A DNA stretch of 64,000 bases from Zychaea mexicana (taxonomy: Eukaryota > Mucoromycota > Mucoromycetes > Mucorales > Lichtheimiaceae): positions 1 to 64,000 of the forward strand of contig NW_026516834.1 in NCBI RefSeq assembly GCF_025766255.1. Direction: 5' to 3'. Numbering within the stretch: the stretch's first letter is position 1; each line of letters starts with the position of its first letter. Below the pieces are notes generated by a model. That model had not been told where the DNA came from, did not search any database, and saw only the letters and a list, made by a program, of their open reading frames with translations. The position numbers and the translations under genes were made by a program. This document shows, piece after piece, positions 1-14,671 of the stretch.

Positions 1-557
1 GCAATAGAATGATCCCTTATACTCTGGCACATGGATTACAGGGCGGCGGTAGTATGCACTTAACCGGATAAAAGATCTTTTCCTCGCGTTACTAAAGGGA
101 TGTGCTTAGAAGTTTCGATGAGAATGCTACACAGACGCAAGCACCTGGTCGTCGGAAGAATTATTAAGGTTTCGGAATCTGACCCGTCAAACAAATTCGT
201 TTCTTGTCTAAAAATAATTCTCACTTAATCGACTTGACAGATGAACCAAGCCAAGGCGTATCAGTCCAGAGCACAGTAGCAGGAGAGGACGATCGTCTGG
301 CCCGAGTCCATGGTTTTCTCTTGAAGGAAGACCCGATTCGCTTGTGGGCACGACGACGACGACGACGGCGACGACTTCTTGGCAGTAACAATTGCGCCCC
401 ATTGTTGTCTTCGGCTCAAAAGTAATGCCGAACTCTGGTTATTTATCGTCTTCCAAAACAGAACACCCCGCGAATTTTTTTAATACTCGTTGCTTCCCTT
501 TTCTTTTTAACTTTCTTTCCATTCCACTTGGAATGTAAACCTACCTGAATTCCAATT
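1..557. other. Left-edge intergenic / promoter of VC0807-like gene
   Basis: No supported gene. Short open frames here (for example around 204-425) are Arg/Val-rich low-complexity translations of a GAC/CGA-repeat stretch near 350-372 and lack family resemblance. The last 150 bases are T-rich and probably hold the promoter and 5' UTR of the gene starting at 558. Confidence 0.5.
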
Positions 558-1843
558 ATGCCCTTCTGGTCTCGCACTGAAAACGACACTGCTCCTGCAC
601 CACAGAACGTCCCTCCAGGGTATGGCCCGCCGCCTTATCAACAAAATTGTTATGCGGACGGTTCCTTTTATGCTGGCAACTACCCAGGTCTTCCCGGGAA
701 TGTCTATCAGCAACAGCAGCAGCCTTACCCGGCACAACACCAACAACAACAGCAGCCACCTCAACAAGGTCAACAAGGAGAAATGGAGGGAAACAACAAA
801 TACGCGCCCCAGGAACAGGATGAAGATCTGCCCATGGACCTGGGGGATCTCACGGACATATTCAGTTTTGAGTTTATGCGTGGACGACCCATCTGGAATT
901 TTATTTTGGCCATCCTGTGGTGTATCGGCTTGCCTATTCTCTTGTATCACATCTTGAAACCATACCTGGGGCAGGTACTGGCCATGGTTGTTGCCTCCGC
1001 TCCCCCGCTCTTGATTGTAATCGGGTAAGGAACAGGGCGCGATGGGAGTGTAAGGCTTGGATGAAACAAGTGTGTGTCTGACGTGGGCTTCAACTATAGA
1101 CGTATGGTGCGGCAGCGACAATTCGATATTTTGGGAATGATAGCTGGTCTTGCTTTCCTGATATCTGGCATTGTGGTAAGAGTGACCCTGTTGTACAATA
1201 CGGAATGAGTGCTAACATCGCACAACCCCTTTCTCTTTCATAGTCAATCGCTGAGCCCACAGAGCAGGTCGAAGCCATCTGCGAAGGCATCGTACCGCTG
1301 CTTGTTGGCGTGTTCTGCGTCGTTTCATTGATCCCTATCAAAATCGGATCCTATGAACTGCGGCCGGTGATATACCAACTGACGAACCAAGTCATGCCGC
1401 GCTCGGACGCTGCTGAAGATCTTGCGGCGCAGGATGAACAGCGTTTGAACGGGAAAAAACGACCGGCAACCAAACAGGAGAAGCTTGATTGGGCATACAC
1501 GAACATGGCGCGTTTCAGACAGGATATGCGGATCATGACGGCTGCATGGGGCATCATGCTGATCGTTGGCTTCTTTATCAAACTAATTGTCGTGCTCACC
1601 AACACGGATCTGGGCCTAGCGGCCTTGGCGGGATATCTTATCTTTGGTCTAGGCGCGCTTGTGGTGATGATTTTTACATGGTTCTACACCAAGATCTCCA
1701 AGGGCCATTTGAAGGAAGACGTGGCGTTCTGGCGCGAACAACAAGAGCCCAGGCCGTTGGATTCCTCGACGGAAGCTGCACATAATTTGAATTGGGGAGC
1801 TCAGTCGATGACCAATGCCTGGGGCCAAGTGATGCCACTGTAA
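558..1843 (+). CDS. VC0807-like multi-pass membrane protein
   Basis: Three exons, 558-1024, 1100-1175 and 1244-1843, with consistent phases give 380 residues. The N-terminal ~110 residues are Pro/Gln-rich and cytosolic-looking. They are followed by about six hydrophobic segments: two around residues 118-155, then 165-180, 195-212, 275-295 and 300-320. A basic loop precedes an Arg/Gln-rich motif before transmembrane segment 5. The arrangement resembles the VC0807 / septation-protein-A-like family found across fungi, whose molecular function is not established. The start is the first ATG with a T-rich leader. What is seen is the topology and the disordered head; family membership is by recognition, not alignment. 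Confidence 0.6.
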
Positions 1844-2124
1844 AATAATTTTTCTATATATCATAATATATCATATCAAACTGTTAAATAAGACATACGT
1901 CGTCACGTGGACAATATCACTACAATGACTGTATCAAAGAAGTGGGCCTACATGTGTGTGCCCAGCTGTTGTGCTCCTCGCTGTGAGATTTAAAAAAACA
2001 GTGTAGCGGAACTTTAAAAAGAATATTATTAACCTTCTGTTGGCCGACGTTGCGCCTTTCTTCACACTTTCTTTTATTCGAATCCTCAGCACGCCCCACC
2101 CGCCACCACATAACTTTAGCTCCT

Positions 2125-4140
2125 ATGAAAAAGCCAGAATACAAGACGTCTTTTAGACCATGGAACTTACAGGCGCTTAATGCAGGTTTGTCTTATATAT
2201 CCAGTCTCCTTCTAGCATCATCTCCTCCTGTATAAGTCGTGTGTACTTACCTAAAAACTTTTGATTGGGTGGGTCTCTTTTTTTGGCGGGGACTCGTTAG
2301 CAAAGGCACGATCATGCGAGGGCGGGAGCAGCACAGTCACTACTCCAACGACCCCCATTGCCGCCTTGAACAAGAACGAGCCACCTTCGCCATTGACACC
2401 CACGCATGATCAAAGCAAAAACGATCATTGGACTTCTTCGACAAAGTCCGTGTCTGTCAAGACGGGTACTACGACGGGTCAACTACCACAACAGCAGCAA
2501 CAATACGTGGCGTCGGTACCTCCTGTCTCGCCCAAGAAAAGCCCGTCTTTGACAGGTCAACCATCATCCTCTCAGGGTTTGTTGTGGTCACCCAACGATA
2601 CCCCATGGACAACATCAACAACAGTGGAAGCAACCGCAGCAACTGACTCGGCCACGTCATCTCCGGAGTCATGGAAGTCAGCTACAGACGACTTGTGGAA
2701 TAACAACAGTTCGGCAGCAGAAGCAGTTCCAATCAGTAAAGTTGATACAGCCACCTCGTCCTCATCGTTCTCCTTCAATCAATCAGATTCAACGATGCTC
2801 CCGACACCCGTGAAAAAGCAGCAAGCCGCAGAAGGAGTAGCAGCATCCATGTGGAAATCACCGTCACCGCCATCACGAAGAGGCACAATGGACTCAACCG
2901 CGAGCAGTGGTCGCTGGGGCGCTGGTGTGCTGGTGGACGACTGGTCTCAATTTCAGGCTGTCATGAAGACCACGTCCATCTCGGAAGCCAATCCCACTCC
3001 TCCGGAATCTGAGCTTTCCCCCTCCACCAGCACTGACTCCGTCCTTGTGACACCCTCGCTGCCGCCCGCACCATCATCATCATCATCGTCGTCGTCGTCG
3101 TCTAAACCATTTGTCCCCGTGTGTGATCAAGCTTCAAAGTCTGCTCCAGCTGCTGCGCAGCAAAAGCAGCAACGACACAATATTGACAGCTGGGCGAGCT
3201 TTTCCGAATCACTCAACACTGCTGCCGAAAATGTGGATTGGTCCAACAAATCCAGTTTGACCGACAACAGTAGCAGCGATAACTGCCTTACATCGACAGA
3301 CACCGGCACATCTCCAAGCACTCTCCAACCCAAAGAGGACGAGCGCGTCACATCGGATGCACCTGTTGCGACTGAATCGACTGCTGCAACTACCTCATTA
3401 AATATCGAATCATTCAATCACAACACAAGCGTTGACTGGTCAAAGTCAAATGTCACTGACGTAAACGAGTCCAATACAAGTGATGACAATGCACAAACGA
3501 CAATCGCCACCGAATCAAAGGAGATCGCCACGTCTCAACATACCACCCCCAAGCCAGGTTCTAGCAGCACTACTAGCGTGGATCAGTCAAAGCCAGAAAC
3601 TGGAGCCGCGATATCAGATGTTGCTGCAAAGGCCGCAGAACCTACATTTGACTTTTCACCGGCCATGTGGGATGAGCCTTCGAGACCAGATAGCCCAACA
3701 TCGTCAAACAATGTCTCTAGCCTAGCAGCAGCAACAACGGGGGGAAAGCCCAGTAGCAGTAATGACGACGACGACGACGACGACGATGAAGAGTGGATTA
3801 CTAGTACCATACCCTCTCAGAGATACTCGCGGGAAGAGTTACTATGCATAAACACGGCGCTTGAGAGTGAAATTGGAAACACTGCTGCATACCGGATCGA
3901 CAAGCAAATGCACAAGTAAGTTTTTCCTTAGAGCGATGGATCTTTGTACAACCCATTCACTCTTTACGATGGTGTGTTTCTATTAGTCCTAGTGCGCGGA
4001 GAGACAGCAACCAAGGAAAGCAAGGTATTGTGCTCATCCGCGGTGTTCGTCAGCCGCCAAAAGATCATTCTGGAGGATTCTCACCCGGAATACCCTCTGC
4101 CACTGCACGAGCCACCATTACCGTATACAGTGAACTCTAG
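2125..4140 (+). CDS. Ser/Thr-rich protein with repeated Trp motifs
   Basis: Three exons, 2125-2185, 2301-3915 and 3987-4140, phases consistent, 609 residues. A short ordered-looking head (starts MKKPEYKTSFRPWNLQAL) leads into a very long Ser/Thr/Pro-rich disordered region. Within it tryptophans recur in similar contexts: DDWSQFQ, DSWASFS, VDWSNK, VDWSKS, AMWDEP, EEWITS. A run of nine aspartates precedes the last of these. A small C-terminal exon is basic and Gly-rich. I do not recognise a domain. The W-x-x-F and acidic-W repeats look like short linear motifs that bind partner domains such as adaptin ears, but that is inference. Its 3' end converges on the Integrator gene with a ~110-base gap. 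Confidence 0.6.
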
Positions 4141-4252
4141 CCACCGTTATTCCCTCCCCAAAAATGAATGATTCGCCCAACACCTTTCACATAGGATACG
4201 ATTATGCACATTCATCTGACCCAAGCGAAGTAAAATAAAAATTGTATTCAGC

Positions 4253-7200
4253 TTAACTGCCGCGTGTGACACTGTGTTGCTGTTCCATCCTTCCATCAAA
4301 CTCTTTTTTGATCCGTTGCCACTTGTTGTTTCGATATGCTAGTACTTTGCCATCGTCATCTCCTTGTTTTCCTTCACGTAACTGCTTGTCCACCGTCCAA
4401 TACAGATCAAGAAAACTGCCAGGCGGTCCAAACTGGTTTTTCTGCTGCTGCTGTTGTTGCTTCCCACGGCGTGTTAGATAATCTGGCATTTCAACTGTTC
4501 CTGCTTCGATGCTTTCTGCGAGTTCTGCCAATAAATAGGGTACGGCCGGGGGACCTTCCGATTGCCTTTTTTGTGGTACCACTATATCGCCTCCGTCATT
4601 CCGCATGAAATTCGGATTGACGCTCACATCACGGATATCACGCGGTCCAAAGTTTGAGTTGCCTCGACCTCGTCCTCCCCTTCCTCCCCGTATTCCTCCT
4701 CCTCCTCCTCCTCTTCTGGGTCTCGGTGATTGCATAGGTGCCATGAACTCTTCATGTTTCACTGACGGCACATTGGCAATTCCAGTTCCCAAACTATACC
4801 GCGAGTCCTCTTGCTCCCGAACAGTCATGCCTTCAAATTTCTTGGCTTGATTCCAGGCAGCTTCAATACTACTAGATGCTTCTTTGGATGATATTTCATT
4901 AGGAAAGGCCCGCTCTTCTTCTTTTAGAGGCTGTTCAATCTTCTTTTCATTGATTGCTTTCAGTATGTGTTTGCACACCTAATAAGAGAGTCTTTGTTAG
5001 CATACTATGCACAGGGCCAGCTTCCATTTGCTTATATACCATCTCCCTATCAAAATGAGGATGGCAAAATAACCTGGCACTTTTTCCCTCCAGCATTATC
5101 CATGAACCGTTTTCCGACAAGGTATAAAGCAATCAAAAGCCGCTTTGCCATCAGTCTGAAAGGCACTTCTTTTGATTAATACTTGATACGTACTTTAGTA
5201 TATCTTCGGATAAATTAAGGAAGAAACTTACCGCGAGTCCTCCTTGAGCATCTTAAAATTGCTTATCATCTTCGACGACTTGCCCACAGCAACGGCTGAA
5301 AGCTGGCTTACCATCTGTTGCATAAGTAACAAAAAACATTAGTTAGTGCGTGTCTATGTGCGTGCAGTTTGTAATGGGCTTACCATGTCAACTTCTCCGA
5401 TAGTGGGCCTGATCAAAGATCGATCTTTTGAAAAGACTGCATTTTTTATCTTGTTCAATGATGCACTGAGTGGTAGATTCAGCGTCTATATATCAATGAC
5501 AGTCAAGGAGATAATACGTTAAGAAGATTTGATGTCACAGAGCTCGCTCTCAACAGTATATAATGAATAGGCCCCTAAAAAAATACATAATATGTTTACC
5601 GGAAGCAAACCGAATCCAGAATGCAAAGGCGAGCCATTACACACTTCTGCTGCAAAGTCGCTGATCGGTCGATTATCCTCCAGAGTAACCGGAAACTTAT
5701 CCGTGCCCATACAGTCACGGAAACAAGTAAGCCATCGCGTCGTAAGCTCAATGTTTTCCGTGGTCTGAATGTTTTTGGATAAAACGGATAGTAATGGCGA
5801 TTCGGACGAGTATTTGAAGGCCTTGAATTTTTGCGTTGGTGGGAGATCTGACAGTATATCCGGATACATGTTTGGTACTATGAAGGTCTGGGTAAATTCC
5901 TATATATAATCATATATAGAAAGCGCATCATCCATTGTACTACATGTTACCACACATTTCATCGCTGATCCGCACTATTCTTCTTTGATCCTTACCTGGA
6001 CTTTATCTGGAGTTATCAAGGGATATGATGAAAGGGCACCCATCATTGAGTACTCTGTCTTGACCTTTGACTTGGCTACCAGCGTCTGTGATTCTTCTTC
6101 CAGCTTGTGTTCAAGTTGATGATCGAAAACGTGAAGGTATACTTTGTCTATTTATTCTGGCAATTAGATTATCCTCATAGGAAAAGAAAATAGTCAGTTT
6201 ATCCAAATCACATTTACCATGATCCGATATTAGTATATGCGTCCATTCTTTGTTAGCTTTGATGTTTTCTGGGTCCATCAGATACGACACGCTGCCTTGG
6301 CGTATAGTCCCCAAGTAAGCTTTTGTAGGACCGTCATCCACGAGGACTGTAACCGAGTGTCTGCAGGCACACCATCGCATATCTAATACGCCATTTTCAA
6401 AGTGAAGTATCGTCAAATGTCCATTTCTCAAAAAGAAGGATGGGGGAGAATATGACAGTACCATGAACAACACGCTTGTTTCGCTTGACATATACCAAAT
6501 TTATAACTTTGGATCGAAGGTATCGTGGATCATGAATAGGCATCCGAGTGTCATTTTGTGCCTGCATATGTATATGATGCCGAGCTTTACATGATTCGGT
6601 GCATTGCGCATAAAGTTCCACTGTTTGTGTCATTGCTGTGCTGCTGTCTTGTCGTCGCTTAAAAAACAACCGTAGAACCGAATAATAATTGTTTTAACTG
6701 TCACGATTTCATTTTTCTAATGCATCCCAAGAAAATAACCACCTTATCTTACCACATTCATGGGTATATTGGTTATACGTAGAATATCAACATTATAATA
6801 CAGTTGTGCCAAATTACGCATAGCGGATTTTAAGGCATCCATGTGGTTAGGGATATTATACACCGAGAGCGTGGCCGAGGGTGCAAACTATTTATTCGAA
6901 AAGATCAATATCATCATCAAAAGATTTCCCGTTATTTGATATACTTTTACCGTATTATTCTCAACATTGGGCGGCAGGTTGTCAGTACGCGGAAAAATCC
7001 GAAGTACATCAACATGGATAGAATCAAATGACGTAGATTCTTTGAATGAATCATACAGCATTGCTCGAATATCCCGCGCTTCTGATCCTTCATTATTAGA
7101 GTAGCTGTATCCATGTGGAAAGGCATCATATCATCAACACAAGCCCTATTTGAGTTGGATATTTCTAGTAGTGACTTTTACCTGTAACGGGTCCCACTGC

Positions 7201-7866
7201 CTTTGTCGAGCAGCATAAGAACAATGCGTAAGGTACGGTATCGTGCTGTCTGTGCAATTTCAAAAAATGAAATCAAAGCATTCTGGATGCGATCCACAGG
7301 GGTTGTTTGTCGTGGTTGTACTTCTTTAAGTTGTTCGACCAGCTAAATGGCAATGATAAAAAAGTAAGGCGCACGTTCAATATGCCAAACTTTGTCTTTT
7401 TTTTCAACTTTTTCTCCCTTTTTTACCGTATCTACTTGACCAGCCTGGCCAGCTGAAATCAAATATTGAGGTTGTTTCCCTGCTGCGATCACTGTGATCT
7501 ACACGTACACGATCAAGAACGTTAAGTTTATATTTACGCGTTAAAGTTAAAGAAAGGAGTCCATTTTTAACGTACTTCCGGAAGCTGATTGGATGCAGTT
7601 TCCCAACCTATTCGACAAAATTCCAGTGTACCGTCCACCATGCACGTCCATAACGGAATGGGTGGAAGATTTTCTAGATGCAATTCCCAGAAATGAACGT
7701 CAAATATTCTTCTTAGATCTATCGGTTTCCTGTTGTTATTGCTATCAGATTTTCATTAATGCAGATTCATACGTGTACGATCTACGCTTGGATCATGGTC
7801 GCGTGTGGTGCCGCTGAATGCAGCGGGATGTCCATCGAGTACTATTGCGGTTATTGACGAACTCAT
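4253..7866 (-). CDS. INTS13: Integrator complex subunit 13 (Asunder) homologue
   Basis: Multi-exon minus-strand gene. Supported N-terminal exons are 7773-7866, 7576-7718, 7427-7498, 7182-7342, 6951-7104 and 6753-6887, all phase-consistent; further exons run to the stop at 4253. Residues after the start (ITAIVLDGHP) match the family's opening strand. The segment PLWTCMVDGTLEFCRI closely parallels the animal INTS13 block LWTC...EYCRI. Further down are matches to TNIPM and to HGGEIFLHV (here HGDKVYLHVF). The family is a VWA-like/beta-barrel subunit of the INTS10-13-14 module of Integrator, which acts on nascent RNA polymerase II transcripts in the nucleus. The last exon adds an RGG-rich stretch, then a conserved helical tail (DLYWTVDKQLR onward) like the animal C-terminal helix. 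Exons between 5180 and 6670 are less certain. Confidence 0.88.
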
Positions 7867-8227
7867 TTCGGACTTGTTCCTAGTAAAAGAAGGTGAAGAA
7901 TTACATCAAGTTGTGTGCTACCCTGCATCCTAGTAACTACCAAATCCAGCACACTGTTGATCTATGCATAGACTGTCGTTATGCTATTTAGCGGTTGCTC
8001 GCAGGCATTTTTTAAAGCAGCATGAATCCATGCGCCATCATCATATATGATATCGCTCGGTACTAGACACCACGCTATTGATCCTTACTACGACGTATAT
8101 CCTTTTCATCTTTATCGTATTCAAAAAACAAAAAAGCGAACGCGTTCCATGTTCCTTTTTTTTTGCTGTCCTTTTTTTATTTAATTATCTTTTTTAAAAC
8201 GTTGGGCTTTTCAAAAAGAAAAAAAAA
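7867..8227. other. Intergenic between RPS6 3' end and INTS13 start
   Basis: Holds the INTS13 promoter side and the RPS6 3' UTR. A short minus-strand open stretch (about 7960-8075) has no start-to-stop gene structure and is ended by TAG. T- and A-rich tracts at 8155-8228 fit an RPS6 terminator/poly(A) region. Confidence 0.4.
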
Positions 8228-9310
8228 TTAAGCAGACGAAGACTTCTGCATCGAGGAGGTGCGGCGTCTCTCGATCTTGCGATCCTTGGCCTCCTTGACA
8301 CGCTTAGCCAAAAGCTGCTTGTATTCAGCCTCAGCCTCGGTCTTGCGTTCAAGACGCTTGCGCTTCTCCAACTTCTTCTTGCGTTGACGACGGAGAGTGA
8401 CGGGGGTGACCAAGCGCTGGATCTTGGGAGCCTTGGTGTAAGGCTTCTTGTCGGGGTTGGCAGGCTGGATAGTGCGACGAATGACGTACTGACGAACATC
8501 GTCTTCCTTGGTCAAGTTGAAGAATTTGCGAATGTTGTTGGCACGCTTGGGACCGAGACGCTTGGGAACGGTGGTGTCAGTAAGGCCGGGAATGTCCTGC
8601 TCGCCCTGCTTGATAACAACCAAGTTCATGACAGCCAAGTCGGACTGAACGATACAGCCACGGACAGACTTGCGCTTGCGCTCGCCAGTGCGGCGAGGGC
8701 GGTAGCACGAGTGGCCCTTGCTCAACAACAAGCGGACACGGTGGGGCAAAAGGACACCCTGCTTCATGGGGAAACCCTGCTTGTCGTTACCACCGGAAAT
8801 GCGGAAAACGTAGCCCTTGAATTCATCACCGAGGGCATCGCCAGCAACTTCCTGAGCCATACGCTTGTCGTAAAAGCCGCGGCTATATTTATTGATAATA
8901 AGGAGGATAACGTCAATTTTCAACAGCGCTAGCTCATTTCGCCCTGAATTAATTAGTTTTATACTGAAATGATAACCTACAGGCGGCGCTCATCGTCGAT
9001 TTCAATCAACTTTTGACAGCCAGTGGCTGGATTCGCAATGTTCAGCTAAATTAGAATATTAAAAATATATTGAGGTTAGGACTAGGTAAGAAAAATAAAG
9101 AAAATTGGATTTGGTCGGATCGCATCGTGTTGGAATCAAAGAGATTTTGTCGTATATATTTTTCAGAGAGAAAAAGAATAAAGTGTATCGTTTCGGTCGT
9201 CGTATCCATCCATCCATCCGTTCGTTCGTTCATCCATCTATTCTATAGTATGCGATCCTCTTGATCCAACATCGATGGTCCTTTGCTAATTACGGATATC
9301 ATACCTTCAT
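8228..9310 (-). CDS. RPS6: 40S ribosomal protein S6
   Basis: Three coding exons, 9305-9310, 8981-9045 and 8228-8882, give 241 residues, the normal family length. The first coding exon is only six bases (ATG AAG). The protein opens [14 protein letters not shown], continues with FYDKRM and the highly conserved [19 protein letters not shown] and [18 protein letters not shown] blocks. It ends in a Lys/Arg-rich helix and a C-terminal [13 protein letters not shown] tail containing the Ser cluster phosphorylated by S6 kinases in other eukaryotes. It is a component of the small ribosomal subunit. TOR signalling phosphorylates S6 in other species; LST8, a TOR component, lies 19 kb away but independent. 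Confidence 0.97.
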
Positions 9311-9707
9311 AGCGCAGAAAAGAGAGAGCTTATGTTACAACACAAATTCGCTGGTATAACCGCTCCCCGTTCATCGGGACTTCCATATTTGGAAGTAATT
9401 GATCTCGCGAAATTTGTCGCATTAACCGTAACCGCTCGCTGCCGCCACCATAACAACCGACACTATCGGTGGCAATAATTACATAGCAATAAATGTAAGG
9501 ACTTTGAGATAATGGCTCAAAAATGGCCTTATATGACTTTGCGCAACGAGTATTTCAATAAGACCCAGATGTTCTTATCCAATACCATGCAAATGTTTCC
9601 TTATACCGAGAAGCCATGAGCATCCACAATAAGGAAAATGAAGAGAATATACATAATGGCGCTTTAATACTGTTTTTTTATCAAAAGAATAAAAACAAGA
9701 AAAACAA
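9311..9707. other. Intergenic between RPN8 3' end and RPS6 promoter
   Basis: Contains the RPS6 upstream region and the RPN8 3' UTR. A tetranucleotide run of CATC/GTTC units lies at about 9207-9237 inside the large RPS6 first intron, just beside this segment. No gene seen. Confidence 0.4.
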
Positions 9708-10972
9708 TTATTTACTCGACGACTCCTTCTTTGCGTCTTCCTTTGGTGAGCCAGCTTCCTTCTTTTCACTGTTTGCTGTTGCTGCTGCGGTTGTGACTGA
9801 TGATTCCAAAACACCCTCTTCGCTCTTTAAGTTGTCGATCTTGTTGTTGATCAAGTTGTGCAGTGCAATGACGGCGCGGATGAGACTGGACAAGTAGATC
9901 ATGAGCAACTGATCGTTCGTCTTTGCGCTGAACGCATTGACCATATCCTGGGCTTCGAGGTTGGGCAACAGGTTGAAGATGTCTTGAAGGTTGTATAAGA
10001 TTTGGTGGTTGACCGGCAGCTTGCCGCTTACCACCTTTTGCAAGTAATCGCGAATTTCTTCCAATCTGCCTTGTAAGCCTGCCAACGATCCCAACTGTCC
10101 ACTAATACGTGTCGACAACGTGCCTACCGCATTGTCCTTAATATCCCGCAGCAAATGTTCCACACCAATCTCCTCTGCTTCTTCGGCAACGATTTCTGAT
10201 GGCACGTGCATGAACGTTTTGGTCGTAGCTGTGCCATCCTATTATTACATGTCACAACAACAATAATAGCAACGACCGTTAGCCTGTTGTTCGTTTCTGT
10301 TTCCTGTCTCGCTCACTCCTGCACTTTTCGAGATAATAGTCATACATCTTTGATTTCTTCAATTGCAAAGTAGGCATCTGTGGGTATTTCGACGTCTTTT
10401 GGCTTGACATCCACAATTACGAGTACAGGGTTGGGCGTGTATCGTTTAAAGAGTTCGTTTATCTCGAGATCCGAAGGACGAAGCTTAGGGCCACTATGGT
10501 ACCATCCGATCATTTTTTCTTTGGCTGTTTTGAGGAGTAACATGATTTTATGTTAATTTTTTTCTTTTAAGAGTTTAATGGTAGCGAGTATAAAAATAGT
10601 ATATATTCTTACCATTGACTTTTTTGAACATGCTGTTCATTCCTTCAATGTAATTGTGATCCAAGAACCACACTGAAGGATCCTTTTCATCTTCCTCAAA
10701 AGGAACTAAAGTACATGATATAATTCAAGATTAGCTGGAGATGAACAGATTGAAATAAGCAGACATAGCCATGGTCAGCACTTTTATAAGACGGTACCTG
10801 CAAAACTATTCGAAACGTTGATAGTTTTGCCCTTTTGTTGACCAAGCAAGACGCCGACGACGCGTTTTCTGGTGTCCTTGGCAACACGATTGTAGTGATC
10901 GGTAGCTGAAAGAAGTACGAGGGGATGTACTTGAACGGTTGTTGAAGGCGATATGGTAGTGGTGGTTGGCAT
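9708..10972 (-). CDS. RPN8: 26S proteasome lid subunit Rpn8 (PSMD7/Mov34)
   Basis: Four exons, 10798-10972, 10613-10705, 10346-10524 and 9708-10238, give 325 residues. The MPN domain occupies roughly residues 10-150: [17 protein letters not shown], then VVGVLLGQ, the [17 protein letters not shown] block and [11 protein letters not shown]. It lacks the complete JAMM zinc motif (His-x-His is replaced by YHSGP), as expected for the inactive MPN partner of Rpn11. A helical C-terminal half ([17 protein letters not shown] onward) forms the lid helical bundle. The tail is Lys/Ser-rich and disordered. The start ATG is followed directly by the conserved region and faces Rab2 across a short divergent promoter. 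Confidence 0.96.
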
Positions 10973-11198
10973 GATCGAATGTGTGCGGGGAGTAGGTGTA
11001 AAGCGAAAAGAGAATTGGTTGTGCGTCTGGAAAAAGAAGGGCAGCAAGCGTACGCGTACCTTCGGATGAAAACTGACCAATGACATCATGTGTCGGGGTT
11101 TCTCTCTCACGTTCAAGCACCATCGTGAATTTATATACAGCTATTACACAAAGCTTCTTTCTCTTCCTCCCTCACTCTTTCTTTAGCCTGTGTGAACA
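10973..11198. promoter_or_regulatory. Divergent RPN8 / RAB2 promoter region
   Basis: Only 226 bases separate the two start codons, so both promoters must share this segment. It is pyrimidine-rich on the Rab2 side (CTTCCTCCCTCACTC-type tract at 11160-11183). No clear TATA box was found. Confidence 0.5.
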
Positions 11199-13605
<2,407 letters not shown>

Positions 13606-14144
13606 ATGATTAATCCATTCGAGCACGATAAATTTGTTCCGCAGTCCACATCCGAGCAAGAGGAACGAATTTGCGACGAGCATTTGATTAAATGTTTCAG
13701 GGAGACATACCCTAACGATCCTGTTCCAAACATCTCAGCTTTGTCGCACTTAATCAAAAGGCGAGGTGCTGATCCTCTGGCTGGCGACAAATCCGTGTTT
13801 AGGATAGCAAAACGCCGTTCCCAAGGGCAGTTTTCTGTAAGCTACACTGTTGTTATATGCTTGTTGCTGTAATATACGTCCTCATATATTAACTCTATCT
13901 TCTTCTCTTTCATAACAAGTGTTTGTTACTGGAGTTAGAACGTGAAAACGCAATGTTCCGCTCAATTCGTTTGCCACTGCCATCATTGGTAAGTATCTTG
14001 ATGGCGCCTTTAAAGACATCGCATGGTTGGCAGGACCGTTTCAAAAAAAACTCTATTTTATTGGCTGCTTCTAAACCTATGGAACTTCAGGATCTACCGA
14101 TACAGCTGTTCTTCCCGTCTGTTATCCGCAGAATCCAAGTTTAG
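13606..14144 (+). CDS. Unrecognised small protein (three exons)
   Basis: ATG at 13606; exons 13606-13836, 13920-13988 and 14034-14144 keep frame across two short introns and give 136 residues. The N-terminal part is charged (opens MINPFEHDKFVPQ, later SHLIKRRGADP and RIAKRR). A Leu-rich helix follows (CLLLELERENAMFRSIRLPL), and a hydrophobic tail ends the protein. No family recognised. Downstream in-frame-looking pieces (see the next entry) suggest it could instead be the 5' part of a longer, decayed gene. The basic helix-rich head is compatible with DNA binding, but nothing diagnostic was seen. Confidence 0.35.
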
Positions 14145-14671
14145 CACCCTCACGATGTTTGTCACGTGGATGAAATTGCGCTGTTGTACTGTAATCCGCC
14201 TCAGACCACCGTTGCCTCAAACGACGTATTCAAGGGTGATGCAGGAAAAATCCCAGAATGACCGTTGCAGTGACTTCCGCGAACCCGTGCGTATCATAAA
14301 AAGTTTGAATTTGACGTGCTTTGGAAAGAATATACAAGGTGTGTTTAAAAATAACATCTCTTTCGGACAATATATACGTATAAAACATTCAAATACTTGT
14401 CTAGGCGTCTCTTATGAAATCAGGCAGTATTCAGCCAACGAAACTGTATGAATGACAAGCAACGTCTTTGAAAAATAATATTCAAAGATTCGATCGAGCT
14501 ATGGGTCACCAAAGCCGACGTATACATACTTCCCCTCCCAGACAGCTTTTGCGGGGCATCGCTGCAGCTACACAACCGGAAAACTATGAGGGCTTTCTTC
14601 ACCTAGATAGCGTACATATCATGGACAGCCAACTATATTCCATGATTTGGCCCGATCATGATGAGTTTTAG
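14145..14671 (+). pseudogene. Disconnected coding-like pieces, possible relic
   Basis: Coding-like segments in different frames: about 14146-14262 (contains DVCHVDEIALLYCNPPQ, then a stop), about 14300-14338 (FEFDVLWKEYT) and 14468-14671 (ends LYSMIWPDHDEF). They cannot be joined into one frame without arbitrary splicing. Most likely a decayed gene following the 13606 gene, or unrecognised exons of it. Confidence 0.25.

Noticed and set aside
8384..8932. 182-codon plus-strand frame antisense to RPS6
   Set aside because: RPS6 on the other strand is certain; the frame is a codon-bias shadow.
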